A DNA stretch of 64,000 nucleotides. Origin: Echiichthys vipera (taxonomy: Eukaryota > Chordata > Actinopteri > Perciformes > Trachinidae). The stretch covers positions 26,547,672-26,611,671 of the forward strand of contig OY829660.1 of NCBI GenBank assembly GCA_963691815.1, given 5' to 3'. Position 1 is the first letter of the stretch; the number at the start of each line of letters is the position of its first letter. The translations under genes and the position numbers were made by a program. This document shows positions 53,941-63,929 of this stretch, in pieces. Below the pieces are notes generated by a model that had not been told where the DNA came from, ran no database searches, and saw only the letters and a list, made by a program, of their open reading frames with translations.

Positions 53941-54320
53941 GTTAATAGACACTGTTATGTTATATGTCCATCACTTTAATATTGACATAGTTGGTTAAAG
54001 CAATTGCTCAGTTTAGGTCATGATATGTTGGCTTTGTGTCAGGCCGAACATATGTATTCCCAAAAAAACACTGTTGTGAGCTATTGCCTAGTTTTATTAC
54101 TCCAGTAATAGTGAATAAAATCAATCCAAATATTCTGGGTATATGTGTCAAATGCAATGCAGGAAAAGAAAACACTGTGTTGTGTCCTGAGATACAAAAG
54201 TTATGGAATTAAATTAAAATGTATCTCTCAAATGTATTCTTAATTTGTACCAAGAGGATTGTAAATTAAATTGCAAGGACAATAAAATTAGACTAATTTA
54301 TGTGTACTGCAGGCAAGACG
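53940..54320. other. No gene recognised
   Basis: AT-rich; possibly the end of the hAT copy, but no block is seen. Confidence 0.35.
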
Positions 54321-54322
54321 CC

Positions 54323-54480
54323 TGGGGCCGTATTAATGAATGCTTGTGATAATTCTAAGAAAAGTTTTTGAATTGTGATGTTTCTTCTGTCATTGACAGT
54401 CTTAAGAGAGCTCCTGAGGTGAAAAAGTGATGGGAGTAGGGAGGAGGACTTTTAGGAATTATTCAAGAGAGGTTACAAAA
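54323..54480. repeat. Possible Harbinger-type MITE end
   Basis: GGGGCCGTATTAATGAATGC followed by TCTAAGAAAAG and TCTTAAGAGAGCTC resembles the ends of small fish Harbinger-like elements. No partner end was found. Confidence 0.25.
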
Positions 54481-54559
54481 AATATAAGTATTTATAATTA
54501 CACTATGTCTTAATAGTGGCTGGATTCTCTGATTGGGCCATCTATTTCACTCTCCATTC

Positions 54560-54732
54560 TATTTTCATTATGCCACCCCATCACATCCTATATACCAGCA
54601 CATGCCCTTCGTTCCCAAAATGCTGGCCTTCTGAAACTCCTTTGGTTAATAATCAGTCTGCAGGCAGCAGAACCTTCTCTAACATGCTCCGTATCTTTGG
54701 AACGAACTGCCAGCTATGGTTAGGGAGTTCAG
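54560..54732 (+). mobile_element. L2 LINE C-terminal part, left of the insertion
   Basis: Plus-strand reading gives YIPAHALRSQNAGLL, and then PYLWNELPAMVREFS up to the border. It is the L2 C-terminal block (RLWN-x-LP-x-x-VRE). The other part of the same copy is at 58024-58335. The duplicated target GTTCAG ends this half (54727-54732). Confidence 0.8.
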
Positions 54733-55035
54733 AATCAGAATCAGAATCAGAATTAGGTTTATTGCCAGGCAATTTTCATCGCAAGGAATTTGACTTGATT
54801 TGACAGTGCCTACATAAATATAAACATGAACACAAGCAAACTAAACATATGGCATTGAATTATATACATGAAATATAAGTGACTGTATTTGTATGACCAG
54901 TGCAGGTGGTAGTGTGCAAGTTAAAGCGTCCAGTGAAAAAAAAAAAAGGGGGGGGGGGGGTAATATAACACCTGTGATTTGGGTACGTTAATATAACGTA
55001 TGAGTTCCAGATGTCGTTAATATAACGAATGACAG

Positions 55036-55647
55036 TTAAGTGTCTTTAACAGAATTCCAAAGCCTGATGGCAGAGGGGAAGAAACTGTTCTTGTGGCGGG
55101 AGGTTTTGGTCCTGATGGACCGCAGCCTCCGGCCAGAGGGGAGAGGTTCAAACAGATAGTGTCCAGGGTGGGAGGGAACAGCAGCTATCTTCCTTGCTCT
55201 CCTCAGGGTCCTTGAAGAGTAGCGTTCTGGGAGAGAAGGGAGGTTGCAGCCAATCACCTTTTCTGCAGAACGTATGATACACTGCAGTCTGGGCCTGTCC
55301 TTGGCAGAGGCGGCAGTGTACCAGACGGTGATGGAGGAGGTGAGGATGGACTCGATGATGGCGGTGTAGAAGTGGACCAGCATTGTCCGCGGTAGATTGA
55401 ACTTCTTCAGCTGCCTCAGGAAGTACATCCTCTGCTGAGCCTTCTTGATGAGGGAGCTGATGTTTGGCTCCCACCTGAGGTCCTGGGAGATGATGGTTCC
55501 CAGGAAGCAGAAGGACTCCACAATGTCCACTAGAGAGTCACACAGGATGATGGGGGAGGGTGGGGCTGTGCTCTTTCTGAAGTCTATAGTCATCTCCACT
55601 GTTTTTGAAGCATTTAGCTCCAGGTTGTTCTCCCTGCACCAAGTCAC
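55036..55647 (-). CDS. Rex1-like reverse transcriptase, C-terminal part
   Basis: In the same frame as the catalytic part, downstream of the single nonsense codon: TWCRENNLELNASKTVEMTI, FCFLGTIISQDLRWEPNISS, QQRMYFLRQLKKFNLPRTML, ILTSSITVWYTAASAKDRPR, and the end HYLFEPLPSGRRLRSIRTKT with NSFFPSAIRLWN. It is about 60% identical by eye to the end of the copy at 17653-18792. It includes the full C-terminus. Confidence 0.87.
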   Translation of the reverse strand: MTWCRENNLELNASKTVEMTIDFRKSTAPPSPIILCDSLVDIVESFCFLGTIISQDLRWEPNISSLIKKAQQRMYFLRQLKKFNLPRTMLVHFYTAIIESILTSSITVWYTAASAKDRPRLQCIIRSAEKVIGCNLPSLPERYSSRTLRRARKIAAVPSHPGHYLFEPLPSGRRLRSIRTKTSRHKNSFFPSAIRLWNSVKDT

Positions 55648-55665
55648 CAGATGGTCGATCTCCCA

Positions 55666-56199
55666 TCAGTAGGCAGACTCATCCCCACCAGAGATGAGTC
55701 CAATGAGGGTGGTGTCATCCGCGAACTTAAGGAGCTTGACGGACTGGTGACTGGAGGTGCAGTTGTTAGTGTACAGGGAGAAGAGCAGGGGAGAAAGAAC
55801 ACAGCCCTGCGGAGAGCCGGTGCTGATCGTCCTGGAGTCCGAGGTGAGGCTTCCCAGCCTCACGTGCTGCTTCCTGTCCGTCAGGAAGTCAGGGATCCAC
55901 CTGCAGGTGGAGTTGGGCACGCTGAGTCGAGAAAGCTTGTCCTGCAGACGAGCCGGGATGATTGTGTTGAATGCAGAGCTGAAGTCCAAAAACAGGATCC
56001 TGACGTAGGATCCGGCAGAGTCCAGTTGCTGGAGGATGAAGTGTGTGGCCATGTTAACAGCATCGTCTACAGACCTGTTGACTCTGTAGGCAAACTGCAG
56101 GGGGTCCAGGAGTGAGTCTGTGATGGATTTGAGGTGGGACAAAACCAGGCGCTCAAAGGATTTCATGACCACAGAGGTCAGGGGCAGGTCTGTAGTCAT
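55666..56199 (-). CDS. Rex1-like reverse transcriptase, catalytic part
   Basis: Continues the preceding frame after the frameshift: LTSVVMKSFERLVLSHLKSI, LDPLQFAYRVNRSVDDAVNM, VRILFLDFSSAFNTIIPARL (motif A), STGSPQGCVLSPLLFSLYTN (motif B) and KLLKFADDTTLIGLISGGDE (motif C, both Asp). It stops at a TGA (55666-55668) directly after ESAY, where related copies have Arg (SAYRREV). All catalytic residues are intact. Confidence 0.88.
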   Translation of the reverse strand: MTTDLPLTSVVMKSFERLVLSHLKSITDSLLDPLQFAYRVNRSVDDAVNMATHFILQQLDSAGSYVRILFLDFSSAFNTIIPARLQDKLSRLSVPNSTCRWIPDFLTDRKQHVRLGSLTSDSRTISTGSPQGCVLSPLLFSLYTNNCTSSHQSVKLLKFADDTTLIGLISGGDESAY

Positions 56200-58015
56200 T
56201 TAATCCAGTGGGTCCTGGTTTTTTGGGGACTGGTATGATGGTGGAGGCCTTGAAGCAAGCTGGCACACGGCATGTCTCCAGTGAGGTGTTGAAGATGTCC
56301 GTGAACAGAGGAGACAGCTGGTCTGCACCGTGCTTCAGGCAGGATGGAGACACGGAATCTGGCCCAGCAGGGTTCTGTCTCTTGAAGAGCCTGAAGAGCC
56401 TGTTAACGTCTCTCTCAAGGACAGACAGAGGTGTCGGTGGAGGGGAGGTGGGGAGGGGCAGCTGTGGTGGTAAGAGGTTTACAGTCTCTATTGTGGTGGT
56501 GGGGGGAGAAGGGCTGATGGGCTGGAGCTGGTGGGTAGTGTGGTGGGGGGTGGTGTGAGTACTGTCCAGGTGATCTTCAAAGCGACAGTAGAAGTCGTTG
56601 AGGTTGTTGGCAAGTCGTTGATCGTTAGCAGCAGGGGGGGCTCTTGGCTTGTAGTTGGTGATCTGCCTGAGCCCCCTCCAGACAGAGGCAGAGTCGTTAG
56701 AGGAGAACTGATGTTGGAGCTTCTTGGAGTACAGCTGTTTAGCGTCCCTCACCGCCCTGCTAAACCTGTACTTGGCCTCTATGTACTCTGCTCTGTTGCC
56801 ACTTTTGAAAGCCCTTTCCTTGTCAGACCTCAACTGTCGCAGTCTGGGTGTGAACCAGGGCTTGTCATTGTTATAAGTCACCCTGGTGCGTGTTGGTACA
56901 CAGCAGTCCTCACAGAAGCTGATGTATGAGGTCACAGCTTCTGTGTACTCATCCAGACTGGTGGAAGCAGTCCTGAAAACATCCCAGTCAGTACAGTCCA
57001 GACACGCCTTTAAGTCCTCTGCAGCTTCACTGGTCCACTTCTTTGATGTCCTCACCACAGGTTTAGAGAGTTTTAGTCTTTGTCTGTAGGCAGGAATCAG
57101 GTGGACCATGTTGTGGTCAGAGTGTCCCAGTGCAGCACGGGTGACGGTGTGATAGGCGTTACTGACTGTTGCGTAACAGTGATCCAGAGTGTTCCCCTCC
57201 CTGGTTGCACATTTTATAAACTGTCTGTATTTGGGCAATTCGTGACTGAGGTTACCTTTGTTAAAATCCCAGAGGACAATAACTAAGGAGTCCGGGTTGG
57301 TCCTCTCCACTTCCAGTATCTGGTCGGCGCGCGCGCGCTGTGCGTCCTGCACGCTGGCCTCCGGTGGAATGTAAACAGCGACCAGAATGAAGGAAGCGAA
57401 CTCACGTGGGGAGTAGAATGGTTTGCACTTAATAATAAAAGTTTCCAGGAGGGCAGAACAGTGCCGTTGAATCACCGTTACGTCGTTGCACCAGCCGCTG
57501 TTGATGTAGAAACAAATACCTCCACCCTTTGTTTTGCCAGAGAGCCGCGTGTCACGGTCTGCTCGGTAAAGCTGGAATCCATCCAGCTGTAGCGCAGAGT
57601 CCGGGATGTTCTCACACAGCCATGACTCGGTAAAGCACAAAACAGAGGATGAATTAAAGTCCTTGTCTCTCCTCAACAGAAGCTGAAGTTCGTCCATTTT
57701 ATAGCCCAGTGAGCGCACATTAGAGAGAAATATTCCAGGTAGCGGCGTGCGTCTTCGCACGAGCGCACCGGCTCGTTTCCCCCTGCGACGGCGTAAAGTT
57801 GTAAAGGCGAGGGCACCTTTGACTAAAAAGTTCACCAGAACCGATGTGGGAGCCAGAAATTCGGGAAACAAACCCCGCGGAGTTGTTACCCGAATGTTCA
57901 TGAGCTGTTCTCTGGTGAAAGAGAGCGGTGAACCCAAACAAAAAACACTGTTTACAAACAAAACAAGACAAAACAAAGCGCACCAACAAATCGAGGCAGC
58001 CATCGGCGGTGCCAT
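56153..58015 (-). CDS. Rex1-like ORF, endonuclease plus start of the reverse transcriptase, 620 codons
   Basis: The largest open frame in the window. Residues 5-30 are hydrophobic (ASICWCALFCLVLFVNSVFC), a basic stretch RRRRGKRAGALVRRR follows at 75-89, then the endonuclease: FLSNVRSLGYKMDELQ (about 96-111), CFTESWL with the catalytic Glu130, TKGGGICFYINSGWCNDVTV (162-181), VAVYIPPEA (212-220), VLWDFNKGN (248-256, usually GDFN, Asp250 kept, Gly to Trp) and LGHSDHNMVHL with Asp300 and His301. Linker sequence follows up to 520, then LFKRQNPAGPDSVSPSCLKH, the reverse transcriptase entry. It ends by frameshift after LNDYRPA. A second, usual LINE ORF1 is not visible; Rex1-like elements encode one main protein. 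The start Met at 58015 is near the 5' end of the element, so probably native. Confidence 0.88.
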   Translation of the reverse strand: MAPPMAASICWCALFCLVLFVNSVFCLGSPLSFTREQLMNIRVTTPRGLFPEFLAPTSVLVNFLVKGALAFTTLRRRRGKRAGALVRRRTPLPGIFLSNVRSLGYKMDELQLLLRRDKDFNSSSVLCFTESWLCENIPDSALQLDGFQLYRADRDTRLSGKTKGGGICFYINSGWCNDVTVIQRHCSALLETFIIKCKPFYSPREFASFILVAVYIPPEASVQDAQRARADQILEVERTNPDSLVIVLWDFNKGNLSHELPKYRQFIKCATREGNTLDHCYATVSNAYHTVTRAALGHSDHNMVHLIPAYRQRLKLSKPVVRTSKKWTSEAAEDLKACLDCTDWDVFRTASTSLDEYTEAVTSYISFCEDCCVPTRTRVTYNNDKPWFTPRLRQLRSDKERAFKSGNRAEYIEAKYRFSRAVRDAKQLYSKKLQHQFSSNDSASVWRGLRQITNYKPRAPPAANDQRLANNLNDFYCRFEDHLDSTHTTPHHTTHQLQPISPSPPTTTIETVNLLPPQLPLPTSPPPTPLSVLERDVNRLFRLFKRQNPAGPDSVSPSCLKHGADQLSPLFTDIFNTSLETCRVPACFKASTIIPVPKKPGPTGLNDYRPAPDLCGHEIL

Positions 58016-58023
58016 CTTAACTT

Positions 58024-58335
58024 GTTCAGCTCTGTCGAGATTTTTAAATCCAGGCTAAAAAAAACATTTTTTTCTCTCTTGTCTATGACCAACCATAAAT
58101 AGTTTCATTTGTTTTTAAGCATATGCCTTTATGTTTCTAGATTTAGTTTTTTGGTTTTTATGCTTATGAATTGTCTTAATTGGTTTGTATACATTCTAAG
58201 TACATTATATACTTTACTTAGAGCACTTTTACCTGCTTGATAATGGATGCCCAATTTAATCCATCAGTGTGGTTTTGTGAAGTCCATTGGGTTATCTAAT
58301 GAGATTTTGGGCTATATAAATAAACTTGACTTGAC
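58024..58335 (+). mobile_element. L2 LINE C-terminus and 3' tail, right of the insertion
   Basis: Starts with the second copy of GTTCAG and continues SSVEIFKSRLKKTFFSLVYD, the last L2 residues, then the 3' untranslated part and the tail GGGCTATATAAATAAACTTG followed by ACTTGACT. Joined with 54560-54732 it makes one open L2 C-terminus. Confidence 0.85.
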
Positions 58336-58339
58336 TGCA

Positions 58340-59215
58340 CAGATAAAGCAGTAGGATTAATCAAACCTTGTCATAGTCTGCCCTCTCTTCATCTCATTCA
58401 CCCTCCAGTAACTTTCCACCGGCCCCTCCTGAGACCCCAACCCTCTGCTACACCACGGCTATGCAAAGACACCTGCAGCACCACCACAACTCTCTGCTAA
58501 AACCACCCCGTAAAGAATATACTGAAATCTTAAAATAGTGTAAAAATCTCGTTGTGTCTCCTTCTCGTGGACTCAATATTGTGTAGCGTCTTTGTCTCTT
58601 CTTGTGAGCTGAGCATCCCTTCACACCCCTTATTCTGAAAGGGGGCTTATATTTTTTAATATTGTACCGTCATGACATCCTGTTGTTAACCTAAGAGCAC
58701 AATAAAAATGTGAAACTGAATTTGAAACAGCACATTGTAATTTCTGCATCTATTATTGATTTACCGTGTATGCCCCTAAAATTTCTGGTTACGCTCCTAA
58801 AAGTTTCAGCTTGGGGCCACAGTGCTCTTAGTGAAAATGTTAATCTGAAACCCTGAGAGGATATTAATATTTATGTGAAATCTCACAAACAGCACTCAGC
58901 AGTGGCGACTGGCCCATAGAGGGCGCTAGGACGCCACCCCTCCTGCTTTCATCAAAATTAATATTTTTTTTGATTGATTTTGTTTATTCATTATTATTAT
59001 CCTGTGATTACAAGTATGTGTTTATAAGTTTATAATTCACTTTCTGCAATCAAAGTAACTAAAAGCAACGACTGCAATGAAATAATTATCTTATTTCTCA
59101 TCTCTGCATCTGCCGAGCCGCGCCACTTCAGAGGCAAAGGAGAGAAGAAAAGGATACGATGGACCGTTAATCAAGAGGTTTGTAAAAACTTCACATCTAA
59201 CTGTCTGTTGTGATG
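58340..59215. other. No gene recognised
   Basis: Two AATAAA-type signals (near 58700 and 58325) belong to repeat tails. No coding block found. Confidence 0.4.
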
Positions 59216-59216
59216 C

Positions 59217-59239
59217 TATATATATGTATATATATATAT
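59217..59239. repeat. AT microsatellite
   Basis: A short TA run directly before the RTE copy. Confidence 0.9.
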
Positions 59240-60120
59240 AGTCTGCTGGAAGACTTCAACGCACACATGGGCAAAGATGGAGACACCTGGAGAGGTGGGA
59301 TTGGGAGGAACGGCCTCCCTGATCTAAATCTGAGCGGTCGTCTGACTTCTGTGCTAGTCACGGATTGTCTATAAGGATTATACGGATTATCTATATGTTC
59401 GAACATAAGGATGCTCATAAGTGTACTTGACACCAGAGCACCCTAGGCCAAAGGTCGATGATCGATTTTGTGATTGTATCATCTGATCTGAGGCTGTATG
59501 TTTTGGACACTCGAGTGAAGTGAGGGGCAGAGCTGACAACTGATCACCATCTGGTGATGAGTTGGGTCAGAGGATGGGGGAAGATTCTGGGGGGACCAGG
59601 TAAGCCCAAACGAGTAGCTTTTCTGGCATCCCTGTGGTGGTTGGGGGCATTGAACTGGAGTGGGCAATGTTCAAAGCTTCCATTGCTGAAGCTGCAGCGG
59701 TGAGCTGTGGCCTCAAGGTCTTAGGTGCCTCAAGGGGCGGTAACCCTCGAACACTAGGGTGGACACCAGTGTTCAGGGAAGCTGTCCGACTGAAGAAGGA
59801 GGCCTTCTGGGATATGTTTTTCCCAGAGTTGCAAGGTACCGACACGCCAGAAGGGCTGCAGCCTCTGCTTTGTCAGAGGCAAAGCAGCGGGTGTGGGAGG
59901 AGTTCGGAGAAGTCATGGCAAAGGACTTTCGGGCGGCACCAAGGTGCTTCGGGAAAACCATTTGAAATCTCAGGAGGGGGAAACGGGGAACCGTCCAAGC
60001 TGTTTACAGCAAGGACGGGACGCTGTGTCAGTAAGTCGGATTTGTTCCCGGTGGGGGTTGGCCTCAACCAATCCTGTTTGTGATTTTCATGGAAAGTATA
60101 TTTAGGGGTAGTCGTGGTGG

Positions 60121-60412
60121 GGAGTTGAAATGTTACAAAAAACAGTGTGTGTCCAGCACACACAAACATAAAAACTCTCTCACACACTCGCACGCATTCC
60201 TGAAGAGGAATGAGGATAAAAGGAGTCTGGAGACCCTGGCTTGCTGAATTGTTTGGTAAAGTTGAACTTACTTGCACAAGCACCCTCACAAATGTTACAA
60301 CCATGGATACAGCTTCAGAGACGGACGGAGGGTTGAAAACGAAGAGAAAAGTCAGGCAGAAAGCCGTTTCCACGCCTTCCATTTAAAGTGTCTGCCACAC
60401 TCAAAATTCCCT
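60121..60412. other. Foreign block inside the RTE
   Basis: The RTE breaks off after GTCGTGGTGGGGAG and resumes at GCTGAGGATCTCGTC. Other copies have about 20 bases there (GGGTTGCAGTTCGGTG), so this block replaces them. Inside, a plus-strand ATG frame at 60303 reads MDTASETDGGLKTKRKVRQK and stops seven residues later. I do not recognise it. No inverted ends or clear TSD. Confidence 0.5.
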
Positions 60413-60946
60413 CTGCTGAGGATCTCGTCTCTGCTTTTTGCAGATGATGTGGTCCTGATGGCAACGTCGGTCAGTGACCTTCAGCACTCACTGGATCGGT
60501 TCGCAGCCGAGTTTGAAACGGCTGGGATGAGGATCAGCACCTCTAAATCTGGGGCCATGGCTCTCAGCAGGAAACTGGTGGATTGCTTACTCCTGGTAGG
60601 GAATGAGTCCTTACCCCAAGTGAAGGAGTTCAAGTACTTCGGGGTCATGTTCACTAGTGAGGGGACGATGGGGCGTGAGTTTGGCCGGAGAATCGGAGCA
60701 GCGGGGGCAGTGTTGCAGTCGCTCTACCGCACCGTTGTGACGAAAAGAGAGCTGAGCCAGAAGGCAAAGCTCTCGATCTACTGGTCAATCTTCAATCCTA
60801 CCCTCACCTATGGTCATGAAAGCTGGGTCATGACCGAAAGAACGAGGTCGCTGGTACAAGCGGCAGAAATGGGTTTTCTCAGGAGGGTGGCTGGAGTCTC
60901 CCTTAGAGATAGGGTGAGAAGTTCAGCCATCCGTGAGGAACTCTGA
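60272..60946 (+). pseudogene. RTE reverse transcriptase motif C and thumb
   Basis: From about 60415 it is RTE: LLRISSLLFADDVVLMATSV (motif C intact), RFAAEFETAGMRISTSKSGA, KEFKYFGVMFTSEGTMGREF, GRRIGAAGAVLQSLYRTVVT, LTYGHESWVMTERTRSLVQA and FLRRVAGVSLRDRVRSSAIR to a stop at EEL. The first 48 codons belong to the foreign block at 60121-60412. A frameshift or stop separates it from the C-terminal piece. Confidence 0.84.
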
Positions 60947-61009
60947 GTAGAGCTGCTGCTCCTTTGCATTGAAAGGAGCCAGTTGAGGTGATTCGGGCAA
61001 CCAGTAAGG

Positions 61010-61225
61010 ATGCCCCCTGGGCGCCTCCCTAGGGAGGTGTTCCAGGCACATCCAGCTGGGAGGAGGCCTCGGGAAAGACCCAGGACCAGGTGGAGAGATT
61101 ATATCTCCACACTGGCCTGGGAACGCCTCGGGAACCCCCGGTTAGAGTTGGTTAATGTGGCCCGGGAAAGGGAAGTTTGGGGTCCCCTGCGAAAAGCTGC
61201 TGTCCCTACGACCCGACCCGGATAA
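61010..61225 (+). pseudogene. RTE C-terminal fragment
   Basis: MPPGRLPREVFQAHPAGRRP, then RTRWRDYISTLAWERLGNPR and VNVAREREVWGPLRKAAVPT. The partner of the minus-strand fragment at 14162-14470, with most residues the same. The upstream RSQLR block is present but out of frame. Confidence 0.84.
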
Positions 61226-61259
61226 GCGGTTGAAGATGAGATGAGATGAGAGATGAGAT

Positions 61260-62580
61260 ATATATAAAAATAGATATACAGAAAAAGGGCGATGTCTTGT
61301 TGAAAATTCAGTAAAATTATTTGCAACATTAAATATGGAAACATCTAAAAGAAAAAGTATTTTTGTTATCTTCACTTAAGCAACATCGTGTCAATCATTA
61401 TCTTAAAACAATGTTGTTGAGGTTATTGATAGGAACCAAATTGGGACAATATGAACTGTGTCTGTGTGCATTATATTGACACACAATCTCCTCACTGTTT
61501 CTGAACACAACACGTCATATTTTTCTGAGAGAAAGTCTGCTTCATTTATGACAAAGCCCCACTGAAATAAATTCCACCAACCGCCACTGCTTATCATCAC
61601 GCATTTATGGAAATTATGTGTACTCTCATCTCCTGATGGACTTCAGTGAGAGTTTGATAGACAGATGGTTCATTCAATGACCTGCCATGTGTGAACATGC
61701 CTGCCCTTTCCCAAACAGTTTCCAATGGCACCCTACTAGTCAGGTTAACAACCACTTTACATAAAAGGATTGGTACAATGCAATCCTATTAAATAGCCAT
61801 GGAATATAGTTTTTAATGTTCAAATGAAAAAAGGGAACATTAAAAAATGCTAAATGAATTGCTCAATAAATTTGACATGCTTAAAATGATATAAATGCAT
61901 TATAATGAACCACTGACACAGCCCATAATTCTGACAGTGGCCTCTACAGATCTCATCATGACATGAAGAACAATGAGAGAAGCTTTTACAGTGCAAGCAT
62001 CACAATAACAAATCAAACCGTCAGGATCAACCAAAAGAATTGGAAAAGTATTTTCTTTTATAACAACTGTGATTCATGTTGGCAGATTCCTTTTAGAAAT
62101 GACAGACTCTGGCTTTACAAATTGCTGTAATGAGACTCGACAGCAAACAAGTATTTGTTAAGATAAAATGAAAAAAAAAAGAAATTAAGCTATACATCTT
62201 TTGGAGGCCCATTTCACTGTTCTTTAGTCTCCTACATAACACTTACACTTTGTGTTTCAGCCACACTTTAGAATAAAGATGCCCTGAGGCCATGTGGACC
62301 AATGGAGTTACACATGACCTCTGATCCCACTGACATGAGTTTGCAACACTGAACATGATGGCTGGCTAATGCTACTGTGCTGTTGTATTTTCTTTGTGGT
62401 TTCTTTGGTTGCGTGTCTAGTAAAGTCAGTTTGATTTTTATAGTTTTATTTTGTAACACACAAACTTGTCTGCTTCACAGAAATACAGAAAGCATTAAAC
62501 ACATAGATAGAAATATAAATAAATAAAATACTCCACACGCTTTGTTTGTTACCAGAGAACATCATACCCTTATTTTTTTT
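61260..62580. other. No gene recognised
   Basis: AT-rich, without open frames of note or repeat borders I can name. Confidence 0.4.
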
Positions 62581-62584
62581 TAAA

Positions 62585-62778
62585 AGGGTCTAATGCTCCC
62601 CACTTTTCACAGAAAGGGTCCTATGTTCTCCGGTTTGTTATTTTTTCCTCAGTACCGAATTCCACGGCAAAAAGGCTTATGTAGACCCAAACCCTAACAA
62701 AACGCTGAATCAAATTTGCAAAGGCAGAGGCTTATGCGACCAGGTAACATAGGACCTGGAGAACATAGGGATGACCCC
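62585..62778. repeat. MITE-like palindromic block
   Basis: GGGTCCTATGTTCTCC (62616-62631) is matched in reverse complement by GGAGAACATAGGGATGACCC (62758-62777), apart from a 4-base insertion. A second, diverged left arm, GGGTCTAATGCTCCCC, lies at 62586-62601. The middle has no coding potential. It resembles a small inverted-repeat element, perhaps with a duplicated left end. Confidence 0.55.
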
Positions 62779-62779
62779 A

Positions 62780-63925
62780 ATAAAATAACAATGTTTTAAG
62801 GTTGAGATTCGTATGAAGTAATTACCTTTTTTTTCATGTGTGCCTCCAAGGTAGGCCTATCAAGTAAATCTACATGTGTAACAGTTGTCTGCGTTGTGTT
62901 GTCTCTTTGCAAGAAGGACCGACACTCTCTTAGCTTCAGGACCGGACTTTTATTGCCTGGGCAATGATACACAAATTATTGGTCAGCTCATGGTCAAGCA
63001 CAGCACTCATTCGGCACAGCTTCATGTAGGAAAATTAGCAAGTTAGCTTAGCCTTCAAGCTAAGGTCGCTAGTTATAAACATTAAACAAAATAAACCCTA
63101 TGTAAGACATTAAGTTACATGTAAAACTGTCGGCAGCAACATAATATCATGATAACTGCATTATTACATTACATTGTTTATGTGGCGAGCGTAGGGAGGA
63201 CACAAGACACAGTAATATCAAATTGCCTGTGTTCAAAGGGTAGGACTGCAACAACGCCACCATGGGACTTTCACCCAAAGATTTAACTCCTTCAATTGAT
63301 CTCAGGACGCGCAAGTAAGGTCACCTGGTTCACAATCCAATGCAGTTTTATAATTAAATGTTAAAACAATGCAGCGCCGACAAGTTATAAAATAAATTAT
63401 TCAGCCTCGCTGGTGTGGGGAAACTAGTGAGGGAAGGGGTCCAAACAAAATATAAGTCACCCGGGGACGTGACAATCACACACTCACACACACTTTGTGA
63501 ATAACGAAAAAAAAAAACAGGGAAGCACAGCACACAGGGAAGGAAGGGACACCACCAGCCCGGTCACCAGCACCACCAGCACCACCACCACCGGCCTCTG
63601 CAAAGAAAACAAGCAACAAAAGAATAGTAATAGTGGAACAAAACTAGTATAAAAATGGACACTGGGCAAATTATGATTAAACCAAACAAAATATCTATTG
63701 CCCGGAATTAACCAAGAAAAGAAAACAAATAGCACCGATTGAATGCAAACAAAACTGAAGACCACCTGCCCTAAACAAAGGAATTGCACTAGTTAATTAA
63801 ATCAAATCAAATCCTTTAAACCAAAAGGATATCAAAGTCAAGACAGGTGGGAGTTAAGGGGTCAGACTGAAGCTAAACACATCCATGAAGGCACACATGG
63901 TAACAGTGACCTGGCCGCGAACAGT
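62780..63925. other. No gene recognised
   Basis: The 101-codon minus frame at 63484-63789 is hydrophobic and low in complexity. Its Val-rich end comes from an ACCACCAGC repeat (about 63550-63595). No gene is supported. Confidence 0.4.
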
Positions 63926-63929
63926 CGCA

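Larger units (their letters stand above)
54733..58023 (-). mobile_element. Nearly intact Rex1-like LINE, 3291 bp, minus, inside L2
   Basis: The ends are fixed by the L2 host and the duplicated GTTCAG (54727-54732 and 58024-58029). The 3' tail (low side) is three and a half GATTCT units (in reverse complement) after GGCAATAAACCTAATT. The 3' untranslated part has an A12/G14 junction (about 54937-54961) and three GTTAATATAACG copies (54960-55035). The coding part carries endonuclease and reverse transcriptase with only one frameshift (near 56190) and one nonsense codon (TGA at 55666-55668, in place of an Arg codon). The 5' end begins just before the first Met (58015), with ATGGCACCGCCGATGG. It appears to be the youngest LINE in the window. 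Confidence 0.9.
59240..61256 (+). mobile_element. RTE-clade (Rex3-like) LINE, plus
   Basis: In order: endonuclease GDFN block decayed to LLEDFNAHMGKDGDTW (59241-59290), IDFVIVSSDLRLYVLDTRV with TDHHLVMSWV (59460-59570), FKASIAEAAAVSCGLKVLGA (59660-59730), then a deletion of most of the fingers region so that PVGVGL (motif B) follows near 60045. A foreign block of about 290 bases lies at 60121-60412, then SSLLFADDVVLMA, the thumb and the C-terminus. The 3' end is GCGGTTGAAGATGAGATGAG followed by GATGA repeats (61230-61256), the tail type described for Rex3. Confidence 0.85.

Noticed and set aside
63484..63789. 101-codon hydrophobic minus-strand frame
   Set aside because: Low-complexity translation that includes an ACCACCAGC repeat; no homology recognised.
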